Shown here: one piece after another, positions 27,358 to 36,189 of the stretch | Layout: every line of letters starts with the position of its first letter | Position numbering within the stretch: the stretch's first letter is position 1 | Assembly (NCBI RefSeq): GCF_014652515.1 | Contig: NZ_BMYY01000006.1 | Span: 124,001-188,000, forward strand | From: Bacterioplanes sanyensis | GTDB lineage: Bacteria; Pseudomonadota; Gammaproteobacteria; Pseudomonadales; Oceanobacteraceae | DNA length: 64,000 nt | Direction: 5' to 3' | Made by a program: the position numbers and the translations under genes | The notes under the pieces: model-generated | Seen by the model: the letters and a program-made list of their open reading frames with translations, nothing else | Database searches by the model: none | Told to the model about the DNA's origin: nothing

Positions 27358-29231
27358 GTATTCGTCAGTGGTCGATTCGCCGTCGCATTACGCTGGTGGG
27401 CGCGATACCGGCACTGATCACAGTGGTGATACTGACGGCTCTTAATCTATGGCAACGCTGGAATGATATTCGTGAAGACAGCGCTCGCCAGGCCGAAATC
27501 CTGATGGCCAACCTGACGGCCGCTGCCGAATATCCTCTGATATCGGGCAACTACGATTTATTGCGGCCTCTGATTAGCCAAATTCTGCAGCAACCCGCCT
27601 TTGTCTCTTTGCAGTTGCAAGCACCGACTGGCGCAACCTTGTTAGAAACATTCAGTGACGACTACGCCAGTTTGGAGTCGCAAGCCGTGCGTTATCAGGC
27701 TTACCCTGTGACGCGCTTGGTGGAGCCGCTGTCGGATTCCGAGCTGTCGGATCTGGCCGCAGAGCCTGCCACCGAAGAAACACTCGCCGTCATTATTTTA
27801 GGTGTATCGGATCATTTTATTCGCCAGCAGCAGTTGCAAAGCCTGTATCAAACACTGGTGTCTGGTGTGTTGGTGGTGGTGCTTGCTGCGGTTTTTGGTC
27901 GTCTGGCAGCGATGGGCATTATTCCACCGTTGGAGAATGTGTCGCGCTTTATCAGTCGCTTGGCATTGGGCAATATCAGTGGTCGTATTGCCGTTGATCA
28001 CGGTGCCGAAATCGGCCAGCTGCAAGAATCTGCCAATCGCTTGGCCGAGTCGCTGGAGCAGGCAGGTAAGGATCAACGCGCCTTTACTCGCCAGCTGATG
28101 TCGGAGCAACAAAAAACCCAAGCGGCTAGCCGTGCCAAAAGTGAGTTTTTGGCCATGATGAGTCACGAGCTGCGCACACCGCTAAATGGCGCCGTGGGCA
28201 TGTTGCAGTTGCTGAGTCTGGAGAACAGTGAGCAGGAGTTTACCGAGTTCAAAGGTTTGGCCGAGCAATCGCTGACGCATCTCACACAGCTGTTAGAAGA
28301 CGTGCTGGTGGTGGTGGATATCGAGAAAAACCGCCTTAGTGTGCATCCGGAGGCACAGCGCATTCCCGTGCTGCTGGAGAACTTACTGCTGTCTTTTCGT
28401 CAGCGGGCACTGGAAAATGGTTTGTCACTGGTGGTGGATTATGAGCCAGCCGTGCAACGCAGCTGGCTGCGTGTGGATCCTTCTTTACTGCGGCAAACGG
28501 TGCGTCATCTGGTCGATAATGCACTTAAGTTCACCGAGCAGGGCATGGTGGTCTTGCATCTGGCCTTGGATCAGAGCCTCACGCCGGCCCAGTTACGCAT
28601 CGCCGTCACGGATACGGGAATTGGCATTGCGGATGAGCAAAAAACGCGCGTGTTAGAAGCCTTTGCTCAGGTCAGTTCATCCTTCAACCGCCGCTATGAA
28701 GGTGCCGGCTTAGGCCTGACCATTTGCCATCACATCAGTCAAATACTCGAAGGTGAACTGCACATTGAAGATAATGCCGGCCATGGCACCCGGGTGACGG
28801 TGATCTTGCCCGTCGACATGGTCGAGTCAGAGTCGTCCCAGCCGGCGTCAACCAGCTCGGAGCCACTGCGATTGCTGGTGGTGGAGGATAACGCCGTTAA
28901 TCTTAAAGTGACGCGCAAGATGCTTAGCCGGATACTGCCTGCCGCTGCTATTGAAGCAGCAGAAGATGGCAACGAATGCCTAGAGATGTGTCAGCAGCAG
29001 AGCTTTGATTTGGTCTTGCTGGACTGCCATATGCCAGGCTTGGATGGCTTTGAAACCAGTCGAGCATTACGCAAAAATGGCCATACCATGCCGATCATCG
29101 CCTGCACCGCCAGTACAACGGACAATATTCACGAGCGCTGCCTACAAGCCGGGATGTCCGACTATCTGCCCAAACCGCTGCGGGTCGCTACTTTAACCGC
29201 GACCCTGCAGCGTTGGTTGCCTCAACCGTGA
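27354..29231 (+). CDS. Hybrid sensor histidine kinase with C-terminal receiver
   Basis: A 625-residue membrane kinase. Transmembrane helices at about 12-32 and 165-185 enclose a periplasmic domain of about 130 residues; a HAMP linker follows. The dimerisation helix MMSHELRTPLNGAVGML has phospho-His271. ATPase motifs are DNALKFTE (N box), DTGIGI and GAGLGLTI. The receiver has VVEDNAVN, acceptor Asp557 in LLDCHMPGLDG, and Lys in YLPKPL. No output or DNA-binding domain is fused and no response regulator gene adjoins, so the next phosphorelay partner is elsewhere. Its 3' end overlaps fbp by 10 bases. Confidence 0.93.
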   Translation: MSIRQWSIRRRITLVGAIPALITVVILTALNLWQRWNDIREDSARQAEILMANLTAAAEYPLISGNYDLLRPLISQILQQPAFVSLQLQAPTGATLLETFSDDYASLESQAVRYQAYPVTRLVEPLSDSELSDLAAEPATEETLAVIILGVSDHFIRQQQLQSLYQTLVSGVLVVVLAAVFGRLAAMGIIPPLENVSRFISRLALGNISGRIAVDHGAEIGQLQESANRLAESLEQAGKDQRAFTRQLMSEQQKTQAASRAKSEFLAMMSHELRTPLNGAVGMLQLLSLENSEQEFTEFKGLAEQSLTHLTQLLEDVLVVVDIEKNRLSVHPEAQRIPVLLENLLLSFRQRALENGLSLVVDYEPAVQRSWLRVDPSLLRQTVRHLVDNALKFTEQGMVVLHLALDQSLTPAQLRIAVTDTGIGIADEQKTRVLEAFAQVSSSFNRRYEGAGLGLTICHHISQILEGELHIEDNAGHGTRVTVILPVDMVESESSQPASTSSEPLRLLVVEDNAVNLKVTRKMLSRILPAAAIEAAEDGNECLEMCQQQSFDLVLLDCHMPGLDGFETSRALRKNGHTMPIIACTASTTDNIHERCLQAGMSDYLPKPLRVATLTATLQRWLPQP

Positions 29232-30190
29232 TAGCGCTCGACGTTGTCCACTTCTTGCGCTGAACCCATGACCACAGACACACGCTCGTGAATGCCTTGC
29301 GGCTGAATGTTCATGATGTCAGTAAAGGCGGTTGAAGCCTTGCCGCCGGCTTGCTGAACCAAAAAGCTCATCGGGTTGCCTTCGTACATCAGGCGCAGCT
29401 TGCCTGGCTTGTTCGGCTCGCGGCGATCATACGGGTACATAAACAGGCCGCCACGGGTCATGATGCGATGAATCTCCGCCACCATGGAGGCAATCCAGCG
29501 CATGTTGTAGCGCTTGCCTAATGGGCCTTCTTCACCTTGTAGCAGGTCGGCTACATAGTTTTGCATCGGCTCCAGCCAGAAACGCTGGTTGGACATATTG
29601 ATGGCAAACTCTTTGGTCTCGGTCGGAATGGCAATTTGCTCGCGCTGCAGCACGAACTCGCCAATGCGTGGGTCCAGGGTGAAGGAATACACGCCGTTAC
29701 CCAGTGTCAGCACCAAAATGGTGGACGGGCCATACAGCACATAGCCGGCCGCTAATTGAGCGCTGCCGGGTTGCAAGTAGGCACTTTCGGCACCGGCATC
29801 ATCGCCATCGCGGGCAGGCAAAATGGAAAAAATAGTGCCAACGGTGACGTTAACGTCAATGTTAGAAGAGCCGTCCAGTGGATCGAACAGCACCAACAAG
29901 CTGCCATCTGGGTTGGCGGCTACCGGCAGCTCTTCTTCTTCGCTGGCCATGCCTTTGACCGCAGGCTGCTGTGCCAGAGTTTGCTTCAGGATGTCATTGG
30001 AAATGACGTCGAGCTTTTTCTGACACTCGCCTTGCACATTTTCGCGCTCTGCACTGCCCAACACACCCGCAGCGGCACCGAGCTGAATACGATGTGCGAT
30101 GTCTTTGCATGCCACCATCAGGCCATCGATTACATCGGTCAGAGCCGGGTTGTCACTGTGTTGTTGAAGAAAGGTGCGTAAGCGTTGCAT
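29222..30190 (-). CDS. fbp: Fructose-1,6-bisphosphatase class I
   Basis: A 322-residue gluconeogenic enzyme. Metal- and phosphate-binding signatures are MASEEEE, LFDPLDGSSNIDVNVTVGTI, and GGLFMYPYDRREPNKPGKLR with LMYEGNPMSFLVQQAGG near the C-terminus. The length is typical. The 3' end overlaps the hybrid kinase on the other strand by 10 bases. It is divergent from mpl. Confidence 0.96.
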   Translation of the reverse strand: MQRLRTFLQQHSDNPALTDVIDGLMVACKDIAHRIQLGAAAGVLGSAERENVQGECQKKLDVISNDILKQTLAQQPAVKGMASEEEELPVAANPDGSLLVLFDPLDGSSNIDVNVTVGTIFSILPARDGDDAGAESAYLQPGSAQLAAGYVLYGPSTILVLTLGNGVYSFTLDPRIGEFVLQREQIAIPTETKEFAINMSNQRFWLEPMQNYVADLLQGEEGPLGKRYNMRWIASMVAEIHRIMTRGGLFMYPYDRREPNKPGKLRLMYEGNPMSFLVQQAGGKASTAFTDIMNIQPQGIHERVSVVMGSAQEVDNVERYHG

Positions 30191-30338
30191 GGATTTTCCC
30201 GCAGTTGATCGAAAAGTGCGCGCAGTCTACCTGAAGCGCTGGCAAATTTCAGTGCCATGACAATGGGAACTTGGGCACCGAAACGCCAGCCAGTACACTA
30301 TGCGTCATAAATGACAGATACAGGTGGTAACACAGCCC

Positions 30339-31703
30339 ATGCGGGTTCACATTCTTGGCATTTGCGGCACCTTTATGGGATCGCTGGCACAGTTGGCAAA
30401 AGCCGCGGGTCACGACGTGAGCGGCAGCGATGCCGGCGTTTATCCGCCAATGAGCGACCAGTTACAGGCTGCCGGCATTGAGCTGTTTGAAGGTTGGTCA
30501 CCTGAGCATATTCCGGCGGACGTCGATCAGGTCATCATCGGCAATGCGCTGTCGCGTGGTAACCCCGCGGTGGAGCATGTGCTGGAGCGGGGCATTCCCT
30601 ACACCTCAGGGCCGCAGTGGCTGAATCAGCATGTGTTGCCACAGCGCTGGGTGCTGGCAGTGGCGGGCACCCACGGCAAAACCACCACCAGCTCCATGCT
30701 GGCTTGGATTCTGGATCATGCTGGCATGGCGCCTGGGTTTTTGATTGGCGGTGTGCCAGAAAACTTTGGCTGCTCGGCGCGTTTAGGTGATACGCCGTTT
30801 TTTGTCATCGAAGCGGATGAGTACGACACCGCGTTTTTCGACAAACGTTCCAAGTTTGTCCACTACCAGCCACGCACCTTGGTATTGAACAATCTGGAGT
30901 TTGATCACGCCGATATCTTTGCAGATTTGGCCGCCATTGAACGTCAGTTCCATCATGTGGTGCGTACCGTTCCGGCCTCTGGCCAAGTGATTTATCGTGC
31001 CGACGAAGCGGCATTGCAACGCGTATTGAGCCAAGGGCTGTGGTCATCCTCGCAAGCCTTTGGCCCGGCCAGTGATTGGCACTGGCAGTTGCACGCCGCC
31101 GATGGCAGTGATTTTGATATCTGCCATCAGGGGCAAGCGGTTGCCCGCATTCGCTGGTCGTTAAAAGGCTTACACAACGTCAGCAATGCCATGGCCGCGG
31201 TGCTGGCGGCACGTCATGTCGGCGTTGCGCCGGAGCTGGCGGCGAAGGCGCTAGAGTCTTTTCAATCGGTTAAGCGGCGGCTGCAATGCTTGGGGGATGC
31301 GGCCGGTGTGCAGATCTTTGACGATTTTGCCCATCACCCAACGGCCATTGCCAGCACTTTGGAGGGCATGGCGGCGGCGCTGCAGCCTGGACAGCGCTTA
31401 ATTGCAGTGCTGGAGCCGCGCTCAAATACCATGAAAATGGGGAATCATCAGGCTGCACTGGCCAACGCCGTTGCCGCGGCCGATCATGTGTATTGGCTGC
31501 AGCCAGAGGGATTGAGCTGGTCGCTGGCTGAGTTGGCTGCGCAGCACGGTCATATCTGTTGCCACAGCACTGACGCACTGCTGCAAGCGCTGTTGGCTCA
31601 ATTGCAGCCAGGTGATCAGGTGGTGTGCATGTCTAATGGCAGTTTTGAGCAATTGCCGCAGCGGCTGCTGGAGCAGTTACAACAACAGGAGACATCTGCA
31701 TGA
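30339..31703 (+). CDS. mpl: UDP-N-acetylmuramate:L-Ala-gamma-D-Glu-meso-DAP ligase
   Basis: A 454-residue Mur-ligase family enzyme that reuses cell-wall tripeptide. It begins MRVHILGICGTFMGSLAQLA, has the ATP loop AVAGTHGKTTTSSMLAW, and the Mpl-type IFDDFAHHPTAIASTLEG. ATG 30339 is preferred; GTG 30324 is possible. Its stop overlaps the ubiX start by four bases, a pairing also known from Pseudomonas. Confidence 0.96.
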   Translation: MRVHILGICGTFMGSLAQLAKAAGHDVSGSDAGVYPPMSDQLQAAGIELFEGWSPEHIPADVDQVIIGNALSRGNPAVEHVLERGIPYTSGPQWLNQHVLPQRWVLAVAGTHGKTTTSSMLAWILDHAGMAPGFLIGGVPENFGCSARLGDTPFFVIEADEYDTAFFDKRSKFVHYQPRTLVLNNLEFDHADIFADLAAIERQFHHVVRTVPASGQVIYRADEAALQRVLSQGLWSSSQAFGPASDWHWQLHAADGSDFDICHQGQAVARIRWSLKGLHNVSNAMAAVLAARHVGVAPELAAKALESFQSVKRRLQCLGDAAGVQIFDDFAHHPTAIASTLEGMAAALQPGQRLIAVLEPRSNTMKMGNHQAALANAVAAADHVYWLQPEGLSWSLAELAAQHGHICCHSTDALLQALLAQLQPGDQVVCMSNGSFEQLPQRLLEQLQQQETSA

Positions 31704-32323
31704 GAGTCTGCGTTGCCATGACCGGAGCTTCGGGCTCTTTGTATGCGTTGCGCCTGGTCCAGGCGTTAGTCGGAGCAGGTGTGGGCGTGGATGTCATTGT
31801 GTCGAAGGCGGCGCAACTGGTGTTTGCCACGGAAACGCCGGTGAGTTTGCCTGGCAAGCCGCAAGGGCAGGCGCAGGTGTTGCGTGAATACGTCAACGCC
31901 AATAGCGAACAGCTCAGAGTGTTTGCCCGTGAAGATTGGATGGCCCCCTGGGCCTCCGGCTCCGGCCAGCCGGGTCCGGTGGTGGTGTGCCCATGCAGCA
32001 CAGGCACCTTGTCGGCCATTGCCACCGGCGCCAGTAACAACTTGATTGAGCGCGCGGCTGATGTGGCGTTAAAAGAGCGGCGTCAGCTTATTTTGGTGCC
32101 ACGAGAAGCGCCGTATTCTGAGATTCATCTGCAAAACATGCTGAACCTAACCCGCATGGGCGCGGTGATATTGCCGGCCAGCCCGGGGTTTTATCACCAG
32201 CCACAAAGCATTGAAGACCTGATTGATTTTGTCGTCGCCCGCATTTTGAATCAGCTCAATATTGACCATCAACTGATGCCCGCCTGGGGCAAAGATCATC
32301 CTTCAACAGAGGACCCATCATGA
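31700..32323 (+). CDS. ubiX: Flavin prenyltransferase UbiX
   Basis: A 207-residue enzyme that prenylates FMN to make the UbiD cofactor, needed for ubiquinone synthesis. The FMN loop is MTGASGSLYALRLV. CPCSTGTLSAIATGASNNLIE and LVPREAPYSEIHLQNML give the phosphate and prenyl-binding residues. It overlaps mpl and the next small membrane gene by ATGA on both sides, so all three are one operon. Confidence 0.96.
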   Translation: MRVCVAMTGASGSLYALRLVQALVGAGVGVDVIVSKAAQLVFATETPVSLPGKPQGQAQVLREYVNANSEQLRVFAREDWMAPWASGSGQPGPVVVCPCSTGTLSAIATGASNNLIERAADVALKERRQLILVPREAPYSEIHLQNMLNLTRMGAVILPASPGFYHQPQSIEDLIDFVVARILNQLNIDHQLMPAWGKDHPSTEDPS

Positions 32324-32706
32324 GTAATGAGCAGTCACAGCCACAAGCGCCAGAAACCGACCGCGGTAAGTGGACCGGTGTTGGTTTCTTTATCGGTGTC
32401 GTGGTGGCGGTGGTCGCCTTGGAATACTACGGCTATTTGCAGCATTCGGACCAACAAGATGCCGCGGTCGTCGACCAGTTTAAACTGCTGACCCTGGCGC
32501 CCGGCTACGAAACGCGGGTATCGCCGAAAGACTCTGGCAAAGAAGGCTTTTGCGTCGACGGTTATTTGCTGCTGCGGCCTACCAATGGCTCGGCCACAGC
32601 GGGCGTCTTGGTGGACGGCAAAAATCGCGGCATTCGTTGCCGTGATGGTTTGGCGGTGTCAGATCAGCAAGCCGAAGCGATGAAGTCCAGCCAGCCTGCA
32701 GAGTAA
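32320..32706 (+). CDS. Single-pass membrane protein of unknown function
   Basis: A 128-residue protein with one membrane helix at about 19-37 (TGVGFFIGVVVAVVALEYYG). The outer part has two Cys (GFCVDGYLLLRP, GIRCRDG), which could form a disulfide. It overlaps ubiX by four bases. No domain recognised; co-transcription with ubiX is clear from the overlap, shared function is not. Confidence 0.75.
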   Translation: MSNEQSQPQAPETDRGKWTGVGFFIGVVVAVVALEYYGYLQHSDQQDAAVVDQFKLLTLAPGYETRVSPKDSGKEGFCVDGYLLLRPTNGSATAGVLVDGKNRGIRCRDGLAVSDQQAEAMKSSQPAE

Positions 32707-32720
32707 GCTGGCGGAGTAAA

Positions 32721-32743
32721 CCGGCCCGCAGTCAGCGGGCCGG
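32721..32743. terminator. GC-rich hairpin between convergent genes
   Basis: CCGGCCCGC-agtca-GCGGGCCGG, a 9-base perfect stem without a T tract on either side. Confidence 0.55.
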
Positions 32744-32753
32744 CGCTTGCTTG

Positions 32754-34214
32754 CTAGGAGCCAACACCGCATTCGGCACAGCGGTCCATCAAGGCTTTGC
32801 CCAAGTGCAAGTTGGCGTTCACGTCGCGCAACGCAGTGCGCAGGCCTTCTTCGATTACCGGGTGATAAAACGGCATATCGAGCATCTGCGGAATGGTCAT
32901 GCGCTGCTGATGGGCCCAAGCCAACAGGTGGGCAATGTGCTCGGCGCGTGGGCCGGCCATTTCTGCGCCCAAAAACATGCCCGTGCCTTGCTCGGCATAC
33001 ACCCGCAGCAAGCCTTGGTTTTTCAGCATTACCCGTGAGCGCCCTTGGTTTTTGAACGACACTTCACCGATGGCGAAGCAGTCACGGTCGTAGCGCTTTA
33101 CTACGTCGTCATAGCGCATGCCCACGGTGGCCAGCTGCGGGTCACTGAATACCACGCCAATGGCCGAACGGCGCAGACCTGAGCGCACGTCTGCCAAGCT
33201 TTTGAGCGAGCGCCCGGCGTTATCGCCGGCGATCTTGCCTTGGTCTGCCGCTTCGTGCAGCAGCGGGATTTGGTTCGACGCGTCGCCAGCAATAAAGATC
33301 GGTGTCTGACCTACTTGCATGGTGTAAGGGTTGGCGATGGGCACGTCGCGCTCATCGAGGGGCAGCTCTAGGTTTTCCAGCCCCAGGTTATCGACGTTAG
33401 GCCGCCGGCCGGTGGCGGCAACCAAATAGTCGACGATCACTTCTTCTCCTCCGTCGTAGCGAATTTTTACGCCCTCTGACGTGCGTTCGATGCTGTCGAC
33501 TTGGGCGTCGGTATTGAAATAGCGGAACTGGCCAGCAAAAGCTTGGTGTGCGCTCGCGCGCACTTCGGGGTCAGTGAATGGTCCTAACGCACCGCCGACA
33601 CCAAACATGGATACCTCAACGCCCAAGCGGCTCAATGCCTGGCCCAGCTCTAGGCCGATGACGCCTGGGCCAAATACCGCCACTGAGCTGGGCAGCGCGT
33701 CCCACTCGAAAATATCGTCATTGACGACTAAGCGATCTTCAGCGGCTTGGAAAAAGCCCGGATAGCTGGGGCGTGAGCCGGTGGCAATCACAATGCGCTT
33801 AGCGTCGATGCGCAGGTCTTCGTCGTCTTGCCGTTCCACCAGCAAGGTGGTGTTGTCGATAAAGCGGGCGTAGCCACGCACACGGTCTTGCTCGTCGATG
33901 CTGTCGACGGATTCCAACACAAAGCCAACAAAGCGGTCGCGCTCAGATTTAACCCGCTGCATCACGGCTTTGCTGTCGATTTTAGGTGGCTCAGCGATCA
34001 CCCCAAACGCATGGCTGTGGCGAATCTCATGGGCGGCATCGGCGGCGGCAATCAATAACTTGCTCGGCATGCAGCCCACTCGGGCACAAGTGGTGCCGTA
34101 AACCCCGGCTTCAATTAACACCACCGAATCTGTGTGCTCCTTGGCGGCACGATAAGCCGCCAGACCGGCGGTGCCGGTACCGATAATGGCGACATCTTTG
34201 CTGAGTGTGGACAT
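32754..34214 (-). CDS. Pyridine nucleotide-disulfide oxidoreductase (dihydrolipoyl dehydrogenase-like)
   Basis: A 486-residue flavoprotein. The FAD loop is IIGTGTAGLAAYRAAK, the redox disulfide is TCARVGCMPSK (C-x4-C), the NAD loop is VFGPGVIGLELGQAL, and the second FAD site is IFIAGDASNQIPLLHEA. The C-terminal FYHPVIEEGLRTALR supplies the catalytic His-Glu of the partner subunit. It is of the Lpd3-like branch that is not linked to 2-oxoacid dehydrogenase subunits, and none is nearby. An extra tail ends DRCAECGVGS with two more Cys. The true disulfide substrate is uncertain. Confidence 0.85.
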   Translation of the reverse strand: MSTLSKDVAIIGTGTAGLAAYRAAKEHTDSVVLIEAGVYGTTCARVGCMPSKLLIAAADAAHEIRHSHAFGVIAEPPKIDSKAVMQRVKSERDRFVGFVLESVDSIDEQDRVRGYARFIDNTTLLVERQDDEDLRIDAKRIVIATGSRPSYPGFFQAAEDRLVVNDDIFEWDALPSSVAVFGPGVIGLELGQALSRLGVEVSMFGVGGALGPFTDPEVRASAHQAFAGQFRYFNTDAQVDSIERTSEGVKIRYDGGEEVIVDYLVAATGRRPNVDNLGLENLELPLDERDVPIANPYTMQVGQTPIFIAGDASNQIPLLHEAADQGKIAGDNAGRSLKSLADVRSGLRRSAIGVVFSDPQLATVGMRYDDVVKRYDRDCFAIGEVSFKNQGRSRVMLKNQGLLRVYAEQGTGMFLGAEMAGPRAEHIAHLLAWAHQQRMTIPQMLDMPFYHPVIEEGLRTALRDVNANLHLGKALMDRCAECGVGS

Positions 34215-34307
34215 AAACCTTCTCCTCGAATAGATGCGACCTAGTATGCTGGCGGCAGTTTGTTAGTAGAAGTTAATTAGATCTATAGAATCGATAGCTA
34301 TCAAGAA

Positions 34308-34727
34308 TTACCACTCGCCGCTGTTGGGCATAGATGCCCAAGGTTCTTGTGCCGGCAAAGCCTCGCCTTTTTGCAGCAGCTCGATCGATATGTTGTCTGG
34401 GCTACGCACAAAGGCCATGCGACCATCTCGCGGTGGACGGTTAATGCTTACCCCAGCGTCCATTAAGGTTTGGCACAGGGCATAAATATCGTCGACCTCA
34501 TAGGCTAAGTGGCCAAAGTTTCGGCCACCGCCGTACTCTTCGCTGGAATCCCAGTTATAGGTCAGCTCAATTTCTGGTGCACCTGCTTCGGTGGCCAAAA
34601 ATACCAGGGTGAACTGGCCGGCGGGCACATCTTTGCGGCGGATTTCTTTAAGGCCCAGCAGGTTGCAATAAAAGTTGAGGGAAGCGTCTAGGTCAGTAAC
34701 TCGGACCATGGTATGTAGGTAGCGCAT
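34308..34727 (-). CDS. gloA: Lactoylglutathione lyase (glyoxalase I)
   Basis: A 139-residue VOC-fold enzyme that converts the methylglyoxal-glutathione adduct to lactoylglutathione. Expected metal ligands are visible: His5 (RYLHTMVRV), Glu in [10 protein letters not shown], His in [10 protein letters not shown] and Glu in ISIELLQKG. The length matches the bacterial Ni-type enzyme. It lies between two thiol/disulfide enzymes on the same strand, a plausible electrophile-defence neighbourhood. Confidence 0.93.
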   Translation of the reverse strand: MRYLHTMVRVTDLDASLNFYCNLLGLKEIRRKDVPAGQFTLVFLATEAGAPEIELTYNWDSSEEYGGGRNFGHLAYEVDDIYALCQTLMDAGVSINRPPRDGRMAFVRSPDNISIELLQKGEALPAQEPWASMPNSGEW

Positions 34728-34804
34728 AGTGACTCTCTTTGTTTAACAGCTGCGTGAAAAGCGATTTTGACAGAGTTGAATGGGCTTGGTTTCGGCCACA
34801 CGGC

Positions 34805-34834
34805 AAAAAGCCCAACCGGTAAACCGGTTGGGCT
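34805..34834 (-). terminator. Rho-independent terminator of the peroxiredoxin-glutaredoxin gene
   Basis: A perfect 12-base inverted repeat (AGCCCAACCGGT at 34809-34820, ACCGGTTGGGCT at 34823-34834) with a T tract on the minus strand. Confidence 0.88.
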
Positions 34835-34859
34835 AAATTGATCAATTTGTCGCAGGGCT

Positions 34860-35600
34860 TTAAGCGTTGAGGTAAGCGCTCAACTCTTCACTGCCACCAA
34901 TCAACTCACTGCCAATATATACTTGCGGCACCGTTTCACGACCTGTGATGGCACGCAGTGAGGTGGTGCTGGCGTCACGGCCGAGAACAATTTCCTCGAA
35001 CTGAATGCCGGCTTTGTTCAACTCTTCTTTTGCGCGCGCACAGAACGGGCAACCTGGCTTGGTAAACACCGCCGCCGATTGTGGCAGCTCGGCCTCAGCA
35101 TTGATGTAGTTCAGCATGGTATCGGCGTCAGACACTTCAAAGGGGTCGCCTGGCTTTTGTGGCTCGATAAACATCTTTTCCACCACGCCGTCTTTTACCA
35201 GCATGCTGTAGCGCCAGCTGCGCTTGCCAAAACACAGGTCGGCCTTGTCGACCAACATGCCCATGCCATCGGTAAACTCGCCGTTGCCATCAGCAATCAT
35301 GCGAATGTTCTCGGCTTCTTGATCTGCCGCCCAAGCATTCATCACAAAGGTATCGTTGACGCTGACGCAGACAATTTCATCCACACCATTGGCCTTAAAT
35401 ACGGGCGCCAACTCGTTGTAGCGTGGCAAGTGTGTGCTAGAGCAGGTAGGGGTAAAAGCACCGGGCAGCGAAAACAGCACCACGGTGCGTCCTTTAAAGA
35501 TATCGTCGCTTTGAATGTTGACCCACTCATCGCCGATGCGGGTCGGCCAAGTAACGGATGGAACGTTTTGACCTTCTTTGTTAATCAGTTCAGACATCAT
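34860..35600 (-). CDS. Peroxiredoxin-glutaredoxin fusion (hybrid Prx5/Grx)
   Basis: A 246-residue two-domain peroxidase. The N-terminal Prx5 domain has the peroxidatic Cys53 in [13 protein letters not shown]. The C-terminal glutaredoxin has the redox pair in [10 protein letters not shown] and the glutathione-site VPQVYIG. The fusion lets glutathione recycle the peroxidatic Cys directly, as in Haemophilus PGdx. ATG 35600 ([11 protein letters not shown]) follows GGAG; the frame stays open upstream but without support. No OxyR gene adjoins and I saw no OxyR-type site. Confidence 0.94.
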   Translation of the reverse strand: MMSELINKEGQNVPSVTWPTRIGDEWVNIQSDDIFKGRTVVLFSLPGAFTPTCSSTHLPRYNELAPVFKANGVDEIVCVSVNDTFVMNAWAADQEAENIRMIADGNGEFTDGMGMLVDKADLCFGKRSWRYSMLVKDGVVEKMFIEPQKPGDPFEVSDADTMLNYINAEAELPQSAAVFTKPGCPFCARAKEELNKAGIQFEEIVLGRDASTTSLRAITGRETVPQVYIGSELIGGSEELSAYLNA

Positions 35601-35736
35601 GTTCTCCAAAATAGATGATGTGAAACGCTGCTGTCTTTGGCATTGCACGTTTCGTTAAGTTCGAGTGCAGTATGGTGTGACTGATTCGATTGTTGAAATC
35701 AATAAATTAAATCCCTTTGTTAGTTTTTGGTTATCT

Positions 35737-35765
35737 TTGTTTGCTGTCCGGCACCTAGGTATACT
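35737..35765 (+). promoter_or_regulatory. Probable sigma70 promoter
   Basis: TTGTTT (35737-35742) and TATACT (35760-35765) with a 17-base spacer, 38 bases before the start of the following small gene. Confidence 0.5.
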
Positions 35766-35802
35766 GAGCGGCCGCAGTAAGGTCAGTACAGTGGAGATAG
35801 GC

Positions 35803-36180
35803 ATGCTGTTAGAGAACAGTTCAGATTTGATTGCGCGCTTAGAGCGCACACAGCTGGCCAATGGCGAGCCTGTTGACTTGGCACACCTGATTAATGGCCA
35901 GGTACTGGCAGTCAGCAGTGATGCTTTGGCCTTGTACAGTCGCGCTGACGCTGTTCAGGATGCTCTTGGCAATGGTTTGCTGAGCAGTGTTGCTCTGCCT
36001 GAAGGCGTGCGCTTGTCAGTGCAAGACGATGGCTTTATTCAGCAACATCGAGCGGGTTATGTGGGCTTGAGCGATGATTATGTATTGCTGATTACCCTGA
36101 ACGATGTGCAGTTATTCGCCAGCAAGTCCGATGCACTGCGCAATCAAAACGAGCTGGCGAGGTTGCCTTTAGCGCACTAA
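35803..36180 (+). CDS. Conserved-looking small protein, function unknown
   Basis: A 125-residue protein without signal peptide or membrane helix. ATG 35803 follows GGAG and a promoter, and is preferred over the longer frame. The sequence is Leu/Ala/Asp-rich with no Cys and no motif I recognise. It is divergent from the peroxiredoxin fusion and convergent with the FadL-like gene, which ends 10 bases away. Confidence 0.65.
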   Translation: MLLENSSDLIARLERTQLANGEPVDLAHLINGQVLAVSSDALALYSRADAVQDALGNGLLSSVALPEGVRLSVQDDGFIQQHRAGYVGLSDDYVLLITLNDVQLFASKSDALRNQNELARLPLAH

Positions 36181-36189
36181 GGTCGGTCG

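Noticed and set aside
35601-35802. OxyR site upstream of the Prx-Grx fusion
   Set aside because: No ATAG-N7-CTAT series can be found in the intergenic region.
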